From Usnea hakonensis (taxonomy: Eukaryota; Ascomycota; Lecanoromycetes; Lecanorales; Parmeliaceae): DNA of 13,001 nucleotides. Within the stretch, counting starts at the first letter, position 1. Every line of letters starts with the position of its first letter. This document shows positions 1 to 8,833 of the stretch, piece by piece. Under the pieces are notes generated by a model. The model did not search any database. It was not told where the DNA came from and was given only the letters and a program-made list of their open reading frames with translations. Where the stretch lies: NCBI GenBank assembly GCA_013423325.1, contig BLJB01000622.1, positions 1-13,001 of the forward strand, read 5' to 3'. Both the position numbers and the translations under genes were made by a program.

Positions 1-30
1 TATATATATCTATGGGTTGCAGTGAAAAAA

Positions 31-234
31 GGAACCGGGGGGCGTTCGGTTGCGAACCGGTTGCAAACCGGGTGCTAACCGGGTATTAACCGAGTGTTAA
101 CCGGTTACCCCGGGTAAATTTTGGGTAAATTTAAGGTTAATTTTAAGGTTAATTTAGTTTATCTTCGGTTTATTCCCGGTTCGCAACCGGTTACCAACCG
201 GTTGCCAACCGATTATAGACCGGTTGTAGACTCG
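31..234. repeat. Degenerate 11-bp minisatellite, unit like TTnnnAACCGG
   Basis: About 17 head-to-tail units can be laid out from near position 39 to 234. The clearest run is 50-60, 61-71, 72-82, 83-93 and 94-104, each 11 bp and ending in AACCGG or AACCGA. A second run is 180-190, 191-201, 202-212 and 213-223. The units between (114-179) are AT-shifted but keep the period with two one-base slips (12 bp at 136-147, 10 bp at 148-157). Where one unit meets the next the sequence AACCGGTT is a perfect 8-bp palindrome. No coding capacity is seen. Its GC content and retained CA/TG contrast with the mutated LINE fragment that follows. Confidence 0.8.
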
Positions 235-261
235 AAAAAAACTTTATAGACGGGCCCTACA

Positions 262-1063
262 GTAATATCTAGAACCCTTATTTTATTAAGGAATATATTA
301 AGTCTAATTTTACTACTTTTTATTTAAATAGTAATTAAGCTTTTAGTCTTCTTTAATATCTTATAATAATTAAATTTATTATTATATAAATTCCCTATCT
401 AGATAGAGGTTCTCGCTATAATAAAAATTCTTTATTAATATTTTTTTTATTTTTTAGATCTCTATTTTTAGAACTAGTCTTATATTTTCTATCTAATAAT
501 ATTAATACTCTAATATTTTTTAATATTTTTATATAGATTAATCTAGTTCTTCTTTCTTTTTATATTAATAGTTACTAGATTTTAACTTTTTTCTTTAAGA
601 GCTTTAAGAGCCTAGGCCTTTTTTATTATTATAGATATAGGCTCTCTTTTCCTTTTTCTATCTCTACTATTTTAGAAGTACTAGGCGATTTGCTCGTTAC
701 CCTTTTTCGAAGTAAGATAGATACCTTATAGAGCTTAGTATTATAATACTAACTTATCGAGTTAATATTCTAGAGGGACTATCGAAGCCTCCGCCTCTAG
801 GACCGAAATAGGAGTTACCTTATATACTCCGATTACCCTATAAAGATACTTATTTTATATCTTAATTAGCTTCTCGAAGGGCTTCTAAAAGAATCCTTCT
901 ATTCCGCGAGGGTAGTACTAAATCGGCACTACGAATATTAATATCGGGCGTACTACTATACTATATACCGTATGGTACCTGGTGAATGTCGCTCCCTATA
1001 TCGAGCCTACGAGGTATTCTAAGGCTCGTTTCTGTCCTGCGGCTCGGGCCGTCATATTAAATC
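262..1063 (-). pseudogene. LINE-1st-family fragment A (Tad-like ORF2, internal piece)
   Basis: This segment aligns along its whole length with 10180-10970, the better preserved LINE copy C, in the same orientation. Read on the minus strand it runs from just after the reverse transcriptase core (AGQKRAL, matching copy C) through the region matching VVRPILTFVAPIWHYPRG, and stops before the C-terminal zinc motif. Most differences from copy C are C-to-T or G-to-A transitions, and many stop codons are present. LINE copies usually lose their 5' end, but this one also lacks its 3' end: the (GATT)n tail is absent and the minisatellite lies there instead, so a later deletion or rearrangement probably removed it. 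The exact left border is uncertain by about 15 bp. The right border at 1063 is sharp: copy C continues differently after GGGCCGTCA. Confidence 0.85.
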
Positions 1064-2545
1064 TATTAATAATAATTATAATAATATTATAGACCTCTTC
1101 TAATACTCTTTTACTAGGTAATAGATCTATAATAAAGTTAATTATAATAGCTATTTAAGATCTATCTAGTATAGGGATAAAAGTAAATTTATTATAAAAT
1201 AAATATTTAAATCTTTTTACTCTCTAATATATATTATAAATTTAAATATATTTATCTATATCCTTTATTAACTATAGTTAGTAGAACTAATATTTAAATA
1301 TAGCGAGGGTTCTATCTCGATTTATATAATTAATAATTAGAAAATTATAGAAGTTTTAGAAAACTCTAAATTTTAAGACTTTATTATAAAATATAAATAA
1401 TTAGTTTCTTTAAAAATATAGAAGTCTTATTAATTATTTAAAATTAGATCTACTTATAACTTAAATCTTTAAATAAAATAATAGTTTTTTAGTAATTTTT
1501 TATAAAATAATTTATAATAGTTTAGAAATCTTATCTTTCTACTCTTTAAAAATCTCTAGCTCTAAACCCTTTTACTTTTTAAAGGTCTCTAGCTCTAAAT
1601 CCTTTTACTTTAATTAATTTAAATCCTCTATAATATTCTTTAATACTTTATAATCCTTTATAATTAAAATAGTAGCTAGCTTAAAAAATAGAATTATAAT
1701 ATATAATATATTAGATTTATTATAATCTACCTTTCTTAAGAGGATATCTATAAGATTCTATTTTCTAAATTAATATTAAATTTCGAAATTATATATTAAT
1801 AAGAATTTAGCCTAATAGATCTATTTTTAATTTAAAGTCTTTATAATTAAAAAGGATTTTAAATTATAATAATTTATAATAATTATAATTTAATATAGCG
1901 AGCCTTTAAGATATTATTATTATATTTAGAATAATATTATAATAACTAATAATTTTTAATTAAAAATATTATAATTTATTTCTATAAATATAAATTTCTT
2001 ATTATAAAATACTATTAAATAAATATAAATATTATTTTATTTCTATAAGAGGATACTTAAAATAGTATATATATTAATATTTATTTTAATAATAAAGGGC
2101 CTTTAAAGATTATAATATATTAATAGAGAAACTTTTATAAAGGTAGCCTTTAATTTTCTAAAAATAAATTTAATAACGATTAACTAAATAAAAGACTTTA
2201 AGGCCTTTATAAACTTAATTAGATCTTTAATAATTTTATTATAATTATAGATAAATTTTTAATAAAAATTATAAAATCCTAAAAATAATTAGATTTATTT
2301 TATTATTCTAGAGGTTAATTAATTAGTAATTATAGTAACCCTTTCTAGATTTATTAAAATACTACTAGAGCTAATAATATAATTTAGAAATTTAATAATA
2401 TTAATATTAAATTTATATTTTTCTAGTTTAATAAAAAGGCTATAGACTTTAAGAGTATCTAGAATTTATTTAATATACTTTTTATAGTTATTAATATTCT
2501 CTAAATAAATTAGAATATTATTTAAATATATAATTATAGTAATAT
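1064..2545 (-). pseudogene. Element 2 pol, part 1: RT 3' half, RNase H, integrase start (Ty3/Gypsy, heavily mutated)
   Basis: The minus strand gives a decayed Ty3/Gypsy polyprotein. Near 2420-2550 it reads YLNNILIYLEN, matching the family's YLDDILIYSEN with both catalytic Asp now Asn, then KYKFNINIIKFLNYIIS (family pattern KCEFH..EVEFLGYIIS) and FLGFYNFY. Near 1065-1160 it reads INFIIDLLPSK, matching the integrase core start (DFITDLPPSK) with the first Asp now Asn. The order RT, RNase H, integrase on the minus strand is the normal Gypsy order. Base composition is extremely AT-rich, more than in element 1, so this is probably the oldest layer. The piece ends at a LINE insertion on the right and at LINE fragment A on the left. 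Indels and frame shifts occur, so single-residue calls in the middle (about 1300-2200) are weak. Confidence 0.8.
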
Positions 2546-2558
2546 TAATAAGATATAT
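2546..2558. repeat. 13-bp target-site duplication, left copy (LINE B)
   Basis: The sequence TAATAAGATATAT lies directly before the LINE 3' tail and recurs at 9248-9260 right after the LINE 5' end. The element 2 reading frame continues across the two copies (YINKAFI on one side, YLNNILIY on the other), which confirms that the LINE and everything in it was inserted here. Confidence 0.85.
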
Positions 2559-3601
2559 TGATTGATTGATTAATTATATTATACGTCTATACTAGCTACT
2601 TAATATAAGCTAATAAGGGTACTATTATCGCTAAGCTAGTAGAGCTAGATATCGAAGAAACCTAAGGGCGAACCCCTAGATAAAAACTCTAACTAAATAA
2701 TATATTTTCCCTTTACTATACTCTCGAGGAGTTCTAATATATTATCGCGTATCTTTCTTCTTCTATACCTCGACTTTTCTAATCTTTATATTTATTTCCC
2801 TTAACCGCCTCGACCCCTAAGGGCCGATATAGTCTTTTCTTTATACGCCCTTTTAAGCTTAGTAGTCTCCTCTACCTTAAGGGGTAGTCTTAACTATTAA
2901 AGTTATTCGCTAGCTAGCTCGAAGCTATTTAATTAGTCTAAATTAATTATTTATTTTATCGCTATCCGAATCCCTTTAGTTATAGTTAGTATTATCTAGA
3001 AATCCTCGGTACCTATCTCTATAAATAGCTGTAGTCTATTTCTATATAATTCTAGATAGAAGAGGAGAATATATTTAATATCCTACTTTCTCTATTTATA
3101 TATATAGTTAGGGTTAATTCCTAGTACCCTTATTCTATTAAGGAATATATTAAGTCCGATTTTACTACTCTTTATCTAGATAGCGACCGAGCTTTTATCT
3201 TTCCTTAATATTCTATAGTAATTAAACCTTCTATTATATAAGTCTCCTATCTAAGCGGAGGTTTTTATTATACTCGAAATCTTTTATTAGTACTTTTCCT
3301 ATTTCCTCGATCTCTAATTATAGAACTAGTCTTATATTTTCCGTCTTATAACGTTAATAATCTAATATTCCTCGATATCTCTAAATAGATTAATCTATCC
3401 CTTCTTTCTTCTTATACTAGTAGCCGCTTAGTCCTAGCTCTTTTCTCCTAGAGCCTTAAAAGCCCAGGCTTCCTTTTCTACCGCGGGTATAGGCTTTAGC
3501 TTCCTCCTTCTACCTCTACTAGCCTAAAAGTATCAAGCGATTCGTTCGTTACCCTCTCTTATAGCGGTATAGGTACCTCGTAGGGCCTAATATTACAGTA
3601 C
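2559..3601 (-). mobile_element. LINE copy B, 3' portion with (GATT)n tail
   Basis: Starts with a short GATT repeat tail (about three units), then a 3' untranslated region closely matching copy C (for example CTACTTAATATAAGCTAATA in both) and ORF2 C-terminal sequence up to 3601. The orientation is minus, so the tail is the element's 3' end. It is mutated relative to copy C mostly by transitions to A and T. It is interrupted at 3601 by element 1, and the rest of the same LINE resumes at 9044, joining exactly where copy C is continuous (about 10668). The total LINE length without the insert is about 1.25 kb, so it is a 5'-truncated copy. Confidence 0.88.
3597..3601. repeat. 5-bp target-site duplication AGTAC, left copy (element 1)
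   Basis: AGTAC abuts the LTR end TGTTAG at 3602. The same five bases follow the other LTR at 9039-9043, and a third AGTAC precedes that LTR at 8829-8833. Five bp is the usual Ty3/Gypsy duplication length. In LINE copy C the empty site reads AATAC, one transition away. Confidence 0.9.
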
Positions 3602-3806
3602 TGTTAGAACCGGTACTGAGATATTAAGTAGGTATAGTAATAAGATATTAAATCTAAAGAGAGAATATCTAAGTATAGAAGTTCCCTTTAAATAGTGAGA
3701 GGTAAGGGTACGCTAGGCCCTAGCTCCGCTAGGGACTAGTATTTAAAAGACTTAATACTAGTAGTATTAAGAGCTTCTAATACTAGGTCCGATTTATACC
3801 CTAATA
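3602..3806 (-). repeat. 3' LTR of element 1 (205 bp)
   Basis: It begins TGTTAG and ends CTAATA; the other copy still ends CTAACA, so the last CA became TA here. It aligns without any indel with 8834-9038 at a constant offset of 5232 bp. A hairpin, CCCTAGC-tcc-GCTAGGG, lies at 3718-3734, and AATACTAGTAGTATT (AACACTGGTAGTGTT in the other copy) is a second inverted repeat. Relative to the other LTR it has 11 extra A/T changes in its last 69 bp. Read on the minus strand this is the downstream LTR because the polypurine tract lies next to it. Confidence 0.9.
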
Positions 3807-3809
3807 GTA

Positions 3810-3820
3810 CCCCCCTCTCC
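3810..3820 (-). other. Polypurine tract (plus-strand primer) of element 1
   Basis: On the minus strand GGAGAGGGGGG ends three bases before the LTR start. A purine run in this place primes plus-strand DNA synthesis in LTR retrotransposons. It fixes the direction of element 1 and identifies the 3602-3806 LTR as the 3' one. Confidence 0.75.
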
Positions 3821-4324
3821 GGCTAGGCCTAGTCCCTAGGCCTAAAGAAACTCGCTATAAACGTAAGCAAAAATAAATAGCTATAGTAAAGTAGTAAGTA
3901 CCGGGTAGGCGAGTTAAAAAATCCGGATTATAATCGTAAAACTCGAATCCGGGTAGGTTAGGTAAAACCCGATTATAGGGTAATTAAGGTAAATCTATAG
4001 ATTCCTATAAAATCGATTTTTTTAAAAATGGCTAAATTATACTTCGGTACTCATTTCCGCCCTGGTTTATTATACAAAAATTCCACATTTTGCAAAAACA
4101 CGGTATTTTGAAAAATTTTTGCGCAATATAACGAGTATATACCAAATTTCGAGCAAAATAAGGTCGGTGGATATATATGGGGTAGGAATATTCCGATTGG
4201 TGGATATCCTCCTAGTTATATATACTACTATAAGGCCTTCGGGCCGACCTATAAACGTAGGGTAATTATACTAGTGGTGGCTGTAGTGACTAGGGGTAGT
4301 GGAAGCCGTAGGGTAAGCCTACCG
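3821..4324 (-). other. Element 1 3' non-coding region
   Basis: About 500 bp separate the pol stop codon from the polypurine tract. No frame here looks like protein. It is only patchily mutated: stretches such as 4070-4130 keep CA and TG. A small hairpin GGCC-TTCG-GGCC is at 4234-4245, and GGTGGATAT occurs twice (near 4157 and 4199). The role of this spacer is unknown. Confidence 0.6.
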
Positions 4325-4429
4325 CTAGGGTCCCCCTAGGGGATGTCCACGCTTCTTTGGTCGCACTGGCCTCGCAGGCTCGGTTGGTATCATCTGGGTC
4401 CTACTAGTCTCTCGGGGGCCTCCGGGTAC

Positions 4430-4600
4430 GGTCGGGTTGTTTCTGTAGTAATCATCTACTACATCCTGCGCGCTATCGAACTCGTTGGCGTTAGTGTAAT
4501 ACCACTCGTCGTCCCTACCGAAACCGGTCTACTTGACGCGATACTGGAGTCGACTATAGTGTCGGCGAGCGTCTAGGATATCGTCTACCTCCCAATACTC
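4430..4600 (-). other. Chromodomain at the C-terminus of element 1 pol
   Basis: Downstream of the integrase the frame reads YWEVDDILDARRHYSRLQYR, then VK-stop-TGFGRDDEWYYTNANEF and DSAQDVVDDYY. This fits a chromodomain (W-E-V-x-x-I-L-D...L-Q-Y-x-V-K-W-x-G-F...D-x-W), with the Trp of VKW turned into TAG at 4529-4531. In chromoviruses this module binds modified histone tails and steers integration into heterochromatin. A basic, proline-rich tail (RPVRPKKRGH) follows and ends at 4325. This strip and the integrase C-terminus keep more GC, CA and TG than the rest of pol. Confidence 0.85.
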
Positions 4601-5129
4601 GTGATTATCGAGTACTATGGGTACTGGAGGTGGGACCACTTGACCCGGTAATAGATTATTGGGGTACAGTGTTAGCAAGTCCGAGTAGAATATTAACTTA
4701 AGTCGGGACATGCTTTTCGATAATTCAAGTTTATAAGCGGTCCCCGCTTAACCTATGATTTTGAATGGGCCAAGTTATTTGCAGTCTAAGTCCTTACACG
4801 GCCGTATGATCTTAATATTCCTAGTTAATAATATAACCAGGTCGCCTTCTTTGAATGGTGACTCCCGGCGACGTTTATTGGCTTAGTGCTCCATATTAGT
4901 TTACGTGCTAGTAAGGGTAGCCTTGCCGAATTGAAGTAATTCTTCCATTTTGGCTGTGATTTCGGCGGCGGTGCGGGCTTGCAGGCGTTCTCTAGTGGAC
5001 TCGTAGTTGGTAGCATCGGGGCTGAAACTCATGCGCGGGTGGAATCCCTTATTAAGGTAGAATGGGGACAATCTAGTAGCCGTCGTATTATTGTTATTGT
5101 CGCTAAATTCTACTATAGGGATCTATTTC

Positions 5130-5760
5130 GCCCAGTCGTTTTGCGCGTAGTTGCAGTAGGTCCGGAGGCCTTTCTCAACTTCTTGGTTCGCGCGTTCGGA
5201 CTGACCATCCGTTTGGGGATAGTAGGTAGTGGATAGGTTCGATTTGATACCTAACCGTTTGTATATTGATTGGTATATATTCGAGGCGAACTGGGGTCCA
5301 TTGTCCGAGGTTATTGAGGACGGGAGACCGTGCAAGCGGTAAACGTGCTAAATCAGAATTATAGCGGTCTCCTCTGCGGATAAGCCTCCTTCACCGGAGT
5401 GATATAGAATGTAGTGGCGCTCTTTAGATAAGCGGTCCACGACGGTACAGATAGCGTTGTAACTATCCGACAGGGGTAGGCCGGTAATAAAGTCTACCGT
5501 GATATCTTGCTAGCGTTATTTAGGTATTGGTAAGGGTACTAGTAAGCCGTGCTTTTTCTGCCGGGGTACCTTATTGCGGTGGCAGTTTACGCAATTACGA
5601 ACGAAATAGATAACGGATCCGACGTGCCCTAGCTAGTAATAATAATACCGAAGGAGGGCGAGAGTCCTTCTTTTCCTAGGGTAACTACTTAAACTTTAGT
5701 TATAAATTTCCTTAAGTAAGTCTATTTATAGGGACTCTGGTACCTATAATAGACCTTCTT
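5130..5760 (-). other. Integrase catalytic core and zinc-binding region of element 1 pol
   Basis: A CVNCHRNK segment near 5590-5570 supplies the CxxC half of the zinc-binding HHCC region; the His half lies in damaged sequence upstream. The core reads QDITVDFITGLPL with the first Asp at 5494-5492, SDNGPQFAS with the second Asp at 5305-5303, and GQSERANQEVEKGLRTY with the Glu at 5197-5195. The second Asp and the Glu are separated by exactly 35 residues, the classical D,D35E signature, and all three acids are intact. Stops flank it (for example in place of Trp before LGHVGS and before HVYRLHG). Integrase joins element DNA to the target chromosome. Confidence 0.92.
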
Positions 5761-5979
5761 TATATAGGGTACTATCTACGATCCTATAGTCGTTAAGTCT
5801 AATTTTATAAAGTCTAGGGCGGTTATTAGTAATTACCTCCCTATACTCGCTATATCCTTCGTCGGTCTTATTAGTAGCTAAGATCCTTTCGAATATTCCT
5901 TCTTTAACGGATATATAGCGTATATTTACCCGGTCCGGGGTAAGGATAATTTGTCGTTATTATTTAATTCTATTATTAT

Positions 5980-6400
5980 CCTCCCCTAAGAGTAACGTTC
6001 CGGGTATATAGATAAGAGTATCTACTTTCTTATTACGCTTACTAGCTCGGAAAATAACCTAGAAGTTAAACTCCGAAAGTATATCTAAGTACCGGGCTTA
6101 TTAGCGACTAAGTTCCTTACTATCCATAAAAGTCCTTAGGGCTTAGTGGTTAGTAAAGATTTGGATCGGGAGATCCGTGAATTCTAGTTCCTGGTACTAG
6201 TATTCTAGGTACCGAACGATTGCCAGTAGCTCTTTATTATAGATATAATAATTGTATTCGGCGGGGATCATGCTCTTGCTATAATACGTAACGGGGTAGA
6301 GAGTCCCTTCGTTATCGTATTAGAAGAGTACCCTACCGTTAACGTAGTTAGACGAATCTGTTTCTACGATCGCTTATTTCTTGGGGTCGAAGTGCTTAAG
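5980..6400 (-). other. RNase H domain of element 1 pol
   Basis: The frame reads AIVETDSSNYVNGRVLF (first catalytic Asp at 6358), YSKSMIPAEYNYYIYNKELL (catalytic Glu in KELL), IQIFTNHxALRTF, then ARYLDILSEFNF and NKKVDTLIYIPG. This is the Ty3/Gypsy RNase H pattern, in which TDH is expected; here it is TNH because GAC became AAC at 6151. The next codon, normally Gln or Lys, is a stop. The domain degrades RNA in the RNA-DNA hybrid during replication. The aspartate in TDSS and the Glu are intact. Confidence 0.88.
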
Positions 6401-6439
6401 GATAGGGGCCGAAGTCACCGCGGTTTTAAGGGATTCGAA

Positions 6440-7290
6440 TACTTTGGTATAGTCTTTAGTTCATAAGAATAGGTTATCTTTGCGAGCGAGAGCCACCAAA
6501 GGCTTGGCGATTTTAGAGAAGCCCTTAATAAATCGCCGGTAAAAGTTGATAAACCCTAGGAAGCCTTATACTTCCTTAAGGTTCGTTAGCTTTTTCTAGT
6601 TAACTACGGCTTCGATCTTCTTAGGATCTATTTCCAGGCCGTCGCCGGAGACTATAACTCCGAGGAATACTATTTTAGGGACATCGAATTCGCACTTCTT
6701 AATATCTGCCTGTAGGCCGGCGTCCCGAAGTTTTACGAGGATCTTGGCGACGTGGACTCGATATTTCTTCCTAGTCTTACTATAAATCAAGATATCGTCT
6801 AGGTACGCCTAGTAGAAGTCGTTAATGTAGTCAAATAGTATATTATTAATATATTATTAGAAGGAACTAGGGCCGTTACTAAGACTAAACGGGAGGACTT
6901 TGTACTTATAGGACTCTAAGGTAGTAATAAAGGTCGTTAAATCTTTACTATTAGAGTATATTCGAAGTTTGTTAAAGGCGGAGATAATATCGAGTTTAGT
7001 TAGGTATTTATAGCCTTAGATCTTTCTAATTACCTCCTCTATTAGGGGTAGAGGGTAACGAGTCTTCTTAGTAAGCGCGTTAAGCTTTCGGTAATCGATA
7101 TAAAACCGAAGGTTACCGTTAGCCTTGAGAGTAAAGAGGATAGGAGAGTAATATAGAGCTTAACTAGGGGTAATAAACCCCTTAGATAAGTTTTCGATTA
7201 GGTACTCTTTCACTTTTTAGAGCTTATATAGTAATATATAGTAAGCACGGGTTTTGGGTAGTACCGCGTCCGTGGTTAGTTTAATCTTGT
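6440..7290 (-). other. Reverse transcriptase domain of element 1 pol
   Basis: Minus-strand residues in order are: KYLTKLDIISAFNKLRI (catalytic Asp in LD, codon at 6991), YKYKVLPFSLSNGPSSF (family pattern YKVLPFGLTNGPASF), YINNILFDYINDFY, the active-site box YLDDILIYS at 6805-6779 with both Asp kept, KCEFDVPKIVFLGVIVSGDG at 6690-6650, and the thumb/connection FYRRFIKGFSKIAKPLVALA near 6555-6490. So the catalytic Asp triad survives but the domain is cut by stops, including TAG for the Trp just before AYLDD and two adjacent stops after SSF. The GPxSF wording places it nearer to element 3 than to element 2, whose RT reads GLANTPLIF. Confidence 0.92.
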
Positions 7291-7699
7291 GATCGTATAA
7301 GCGGTAAGGAGGTAATTTATTGGCCTACGCGCGATCGAACACATCCGCGTAATCCGAATACTCTCGGGGGAGCTTAGCCTAAATGTCCTCCTTTATAGCT
7401 TCACTTTCGGTAGCGTTAATATATAGTTCCTCTATTCTATACCGGGCTTCAAATACTAACTCCCAATCGATATCTTTTATCGATATAGTAAAGGTCTTCG
7501 TATCGGACTCGCGGCTAAGGATTTTAAAGGGGGCGGCCCTTACGGCGAAGATCGAGAAGGACTTGTCGGCCCTAATAGGCTAGAGACGAGGTAGGATCCT
7601 AGGAGCCGAAGGCGGAGTCTTTAGCGTAGGAGATAGGGTATCCCTAATAGCTTTAATCGTAGGGATAGGTACCTTATTAGGAAAGATAATAGTATCGTT

Positions 7700-8080
7700 T
7701 ACTATATCGAGGGTTACCCGGTAACGATTTATTTAGGGCTTCCCTAGGATAATAGTATATTGTCCCAAGTCGGTAATAAGCATTAGATAAGTAACTTCTC
7801 GGTAGTTGCCGACTCGTAGAGTAGGGTACAAGATATACGTAATAGGCTTATTACGGATTTATCCATTAAATCCCCTTACGAGCTTAGGCTTAGATAACTC
7901 GGTAGATAGGATACCTAGCTTCTTACTTGCTAATTTAGTAACCTTGGTATTAATAAAGGTATATCCGGTAGCCCCAGTATTGGTAAGGGCTTTTTCGTTG
8001 TGCGTTTTCCTTTAAGAGGATAGTTCGGCTTCCACAAGGAAGGGGGACTTGGAGAATAGTTCGGATTCCTCCTAGGGGTA
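7700..8080 (-). other. Aspartic protease domain of element 1 pol (catalytic Asp lost)
   Basis: The pol frame reads FSKSPFLVEAEL, then about 12 residues later ALTNTGATGYTFINTKV, then KKLGI, KPKLVRGFNG and finally TIILGKP. This matches the retropepsin layout, where A-L-x-D-T-G-A-T-G carries the catalytic Asp and I-L-G-x-P closes the domain. The Asp codon position (7979-7981) is AAT, so the catalytic residue is Asn and the enzyme would be dead even without the stop codons upstream. Retropepsins cut gag and pol into working proteins. Confidence 0.85.
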
Positions 8081-8160
8081 CTCGGGTACTGGATTAGAGA
8101 GAGTATTTGCGTATAAGGATACTACCTCCTTCCCCTATACCGCGTCGCTAGCGGGGGAAT

Positions 8161-8725
8161 CTAGTTTTCCGAGTCGCTAGAGGAGTCGATTTCGTCTTCC
8201 TTAAAGGACTCCTCTATAGGGTTATTAATTACTAGCTCCTTGATATCTGTAGCTCCGTTCTTCTTGTTTAGAAGGAAGGGATTAGGATAGTCGTATATAA
8301 GGTGTTCGGTCGAGCCGTAGCCGTAATAACCCTTATTTTTAGTAGAGGTAAGCTTGACGATCTCGCCTAGACCCGCGAGTATCTTAGAGTTTCGAGGCTT
8401 AGAGTCCTTAGTTTTACCTTTATTAGAGCTACTATTACCGTGACTAGTCTCCTTTATAGTACGGTATTCGTTGTCCGTTCGGGTCAAGTATACCTTAATC
8501 TCATTAATAGTCTTGAAGGTAACCCCGCAATTGCCCTAGGCCGAGCGAAGTCTTATGGCAATCTTATCTCTCAGTTCGTGGATTAACTCTACCCGTGAAT
8601 AGTCAAGTTCGTCCCCGAGAGCCATAAAATCCATAAAGAAGTCCATAAAATAGCGGCTTCCTTATAAGAGGGACTTAAATTTACGGCGTAGATTAAGCTC
8701 TCTATCTAAGTCCTCGAACCTATCT
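8161..8725 (-). pseudogene. gag: Element 1 gag, N-terminus missing, zinc knuckle destroyed
   Basis: Read on the minus strand from 8725, the frame gives KRDRFEDLDRELNLRRKF, SRYFMDFFMDFMALGDEL, DYSRVELIHELRDKIAIRL and FKTINEIKVYLTRTDNEYRT, the spacing of a Ty3/Gypsy capsid (a retrotransposon gag domain). It continues through a basic Ser/Lys-rich stretch to GYYGYGSTEHLIYDYPN at 8337-8287, which has CCHC zinc-knuckle spacing (C-X2-C-X4-H-X4-C), but all three Cys are Tyr. The acidic tail ends in a stop at 8161-8163. Two internal stops occur upstream (after RSA and after KSLL). The start codon, leader and primer site are lost at 8725, where LINE-derived sequence begins. pol lies one base back in frame (-1). 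Confidence 0.85.
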
Positions 8726-8833
8726 CTTTAGCTTCCTCCTTCTACCTCTACTAGCCTAAAAGTATCAAGCGATTCGTTCGTTACCCTCTCTTATAGCGGT
8801 ATAGGTACCTCGTAGGGCCTAATATTACAGTAC
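8726..8833 (-). repeat. Displaced copy of the LINE flank plus AGTAC
   Basis: These 108 bp are identical to 3494-3601, the LINE sequence next to the other LTR, including the duplicated AGTAC (8829-8833). In an intact element 1 the primer-binding site and leader should be here. The base before the match differs (T at 8725, G at 3493), so the border with gag is sharp, with no long shared homology. It is not a separate LINE insertion because it has no tail or own target duplication. Confidence 0.9.

Larger units (their letters stand above)
4325..8160 (-). pseudogene. pol: Element 1 pol polyprotein (PR-RT-RH-IN-chromodomain), RIP-inactivated
   Basis: One reading frame can be followed from upstream of the protease motif (7981) down to the stop TAG at 4325-4327, about 1,280 codons. 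Protease (7981), RT (6991, 6805), RNase H (6358, 6151), integrase (5494, 5305) and chromodomain (4594) codons all fall in the same phase, so no net frame-shifting indel is visible. The product would process gag-pol, copy the RNA, remove the template and integrate the DNA. The frame is broken by many internal stops, several exactly where Trp or Gln is expected (TGG to TAG at 4529-4531; Gln after TNH at 6148; WAYLDD now *AYLDD). The true start is unclear: the frame lies -1 relative to gag and reads open back to about 8130 apart from stops. Length and domain order fit the family. Confidence 0.9.

Noticed and set aside
31..234. CRISPR-like array
   Set aside because: The units are 11 bp, directly adjacent, with no spacers, in a eukaryotic context.
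4343..4576. Plus-strand open frame of 77 codons
   Set aside because: It lies opposite the chromodomain coding strand; its amino acids show no family pattern while the minus strand does.
4825..5016. Minus-strand open frame of 63 codons
   Set aside because: It is out of phase with pol. The pol phase gives the integrase C-terminal sequence here (RRRESPFKEGDLVILL), so this frame is a shadow.
7383..8015. Plus-strand open frames at 7383-7583 and 7806-8015
   Set aside because: Both oppose the protease/RT region of element 1, whose minus-strand frame has recognisable motifs; no motif is seen on the plus strand.
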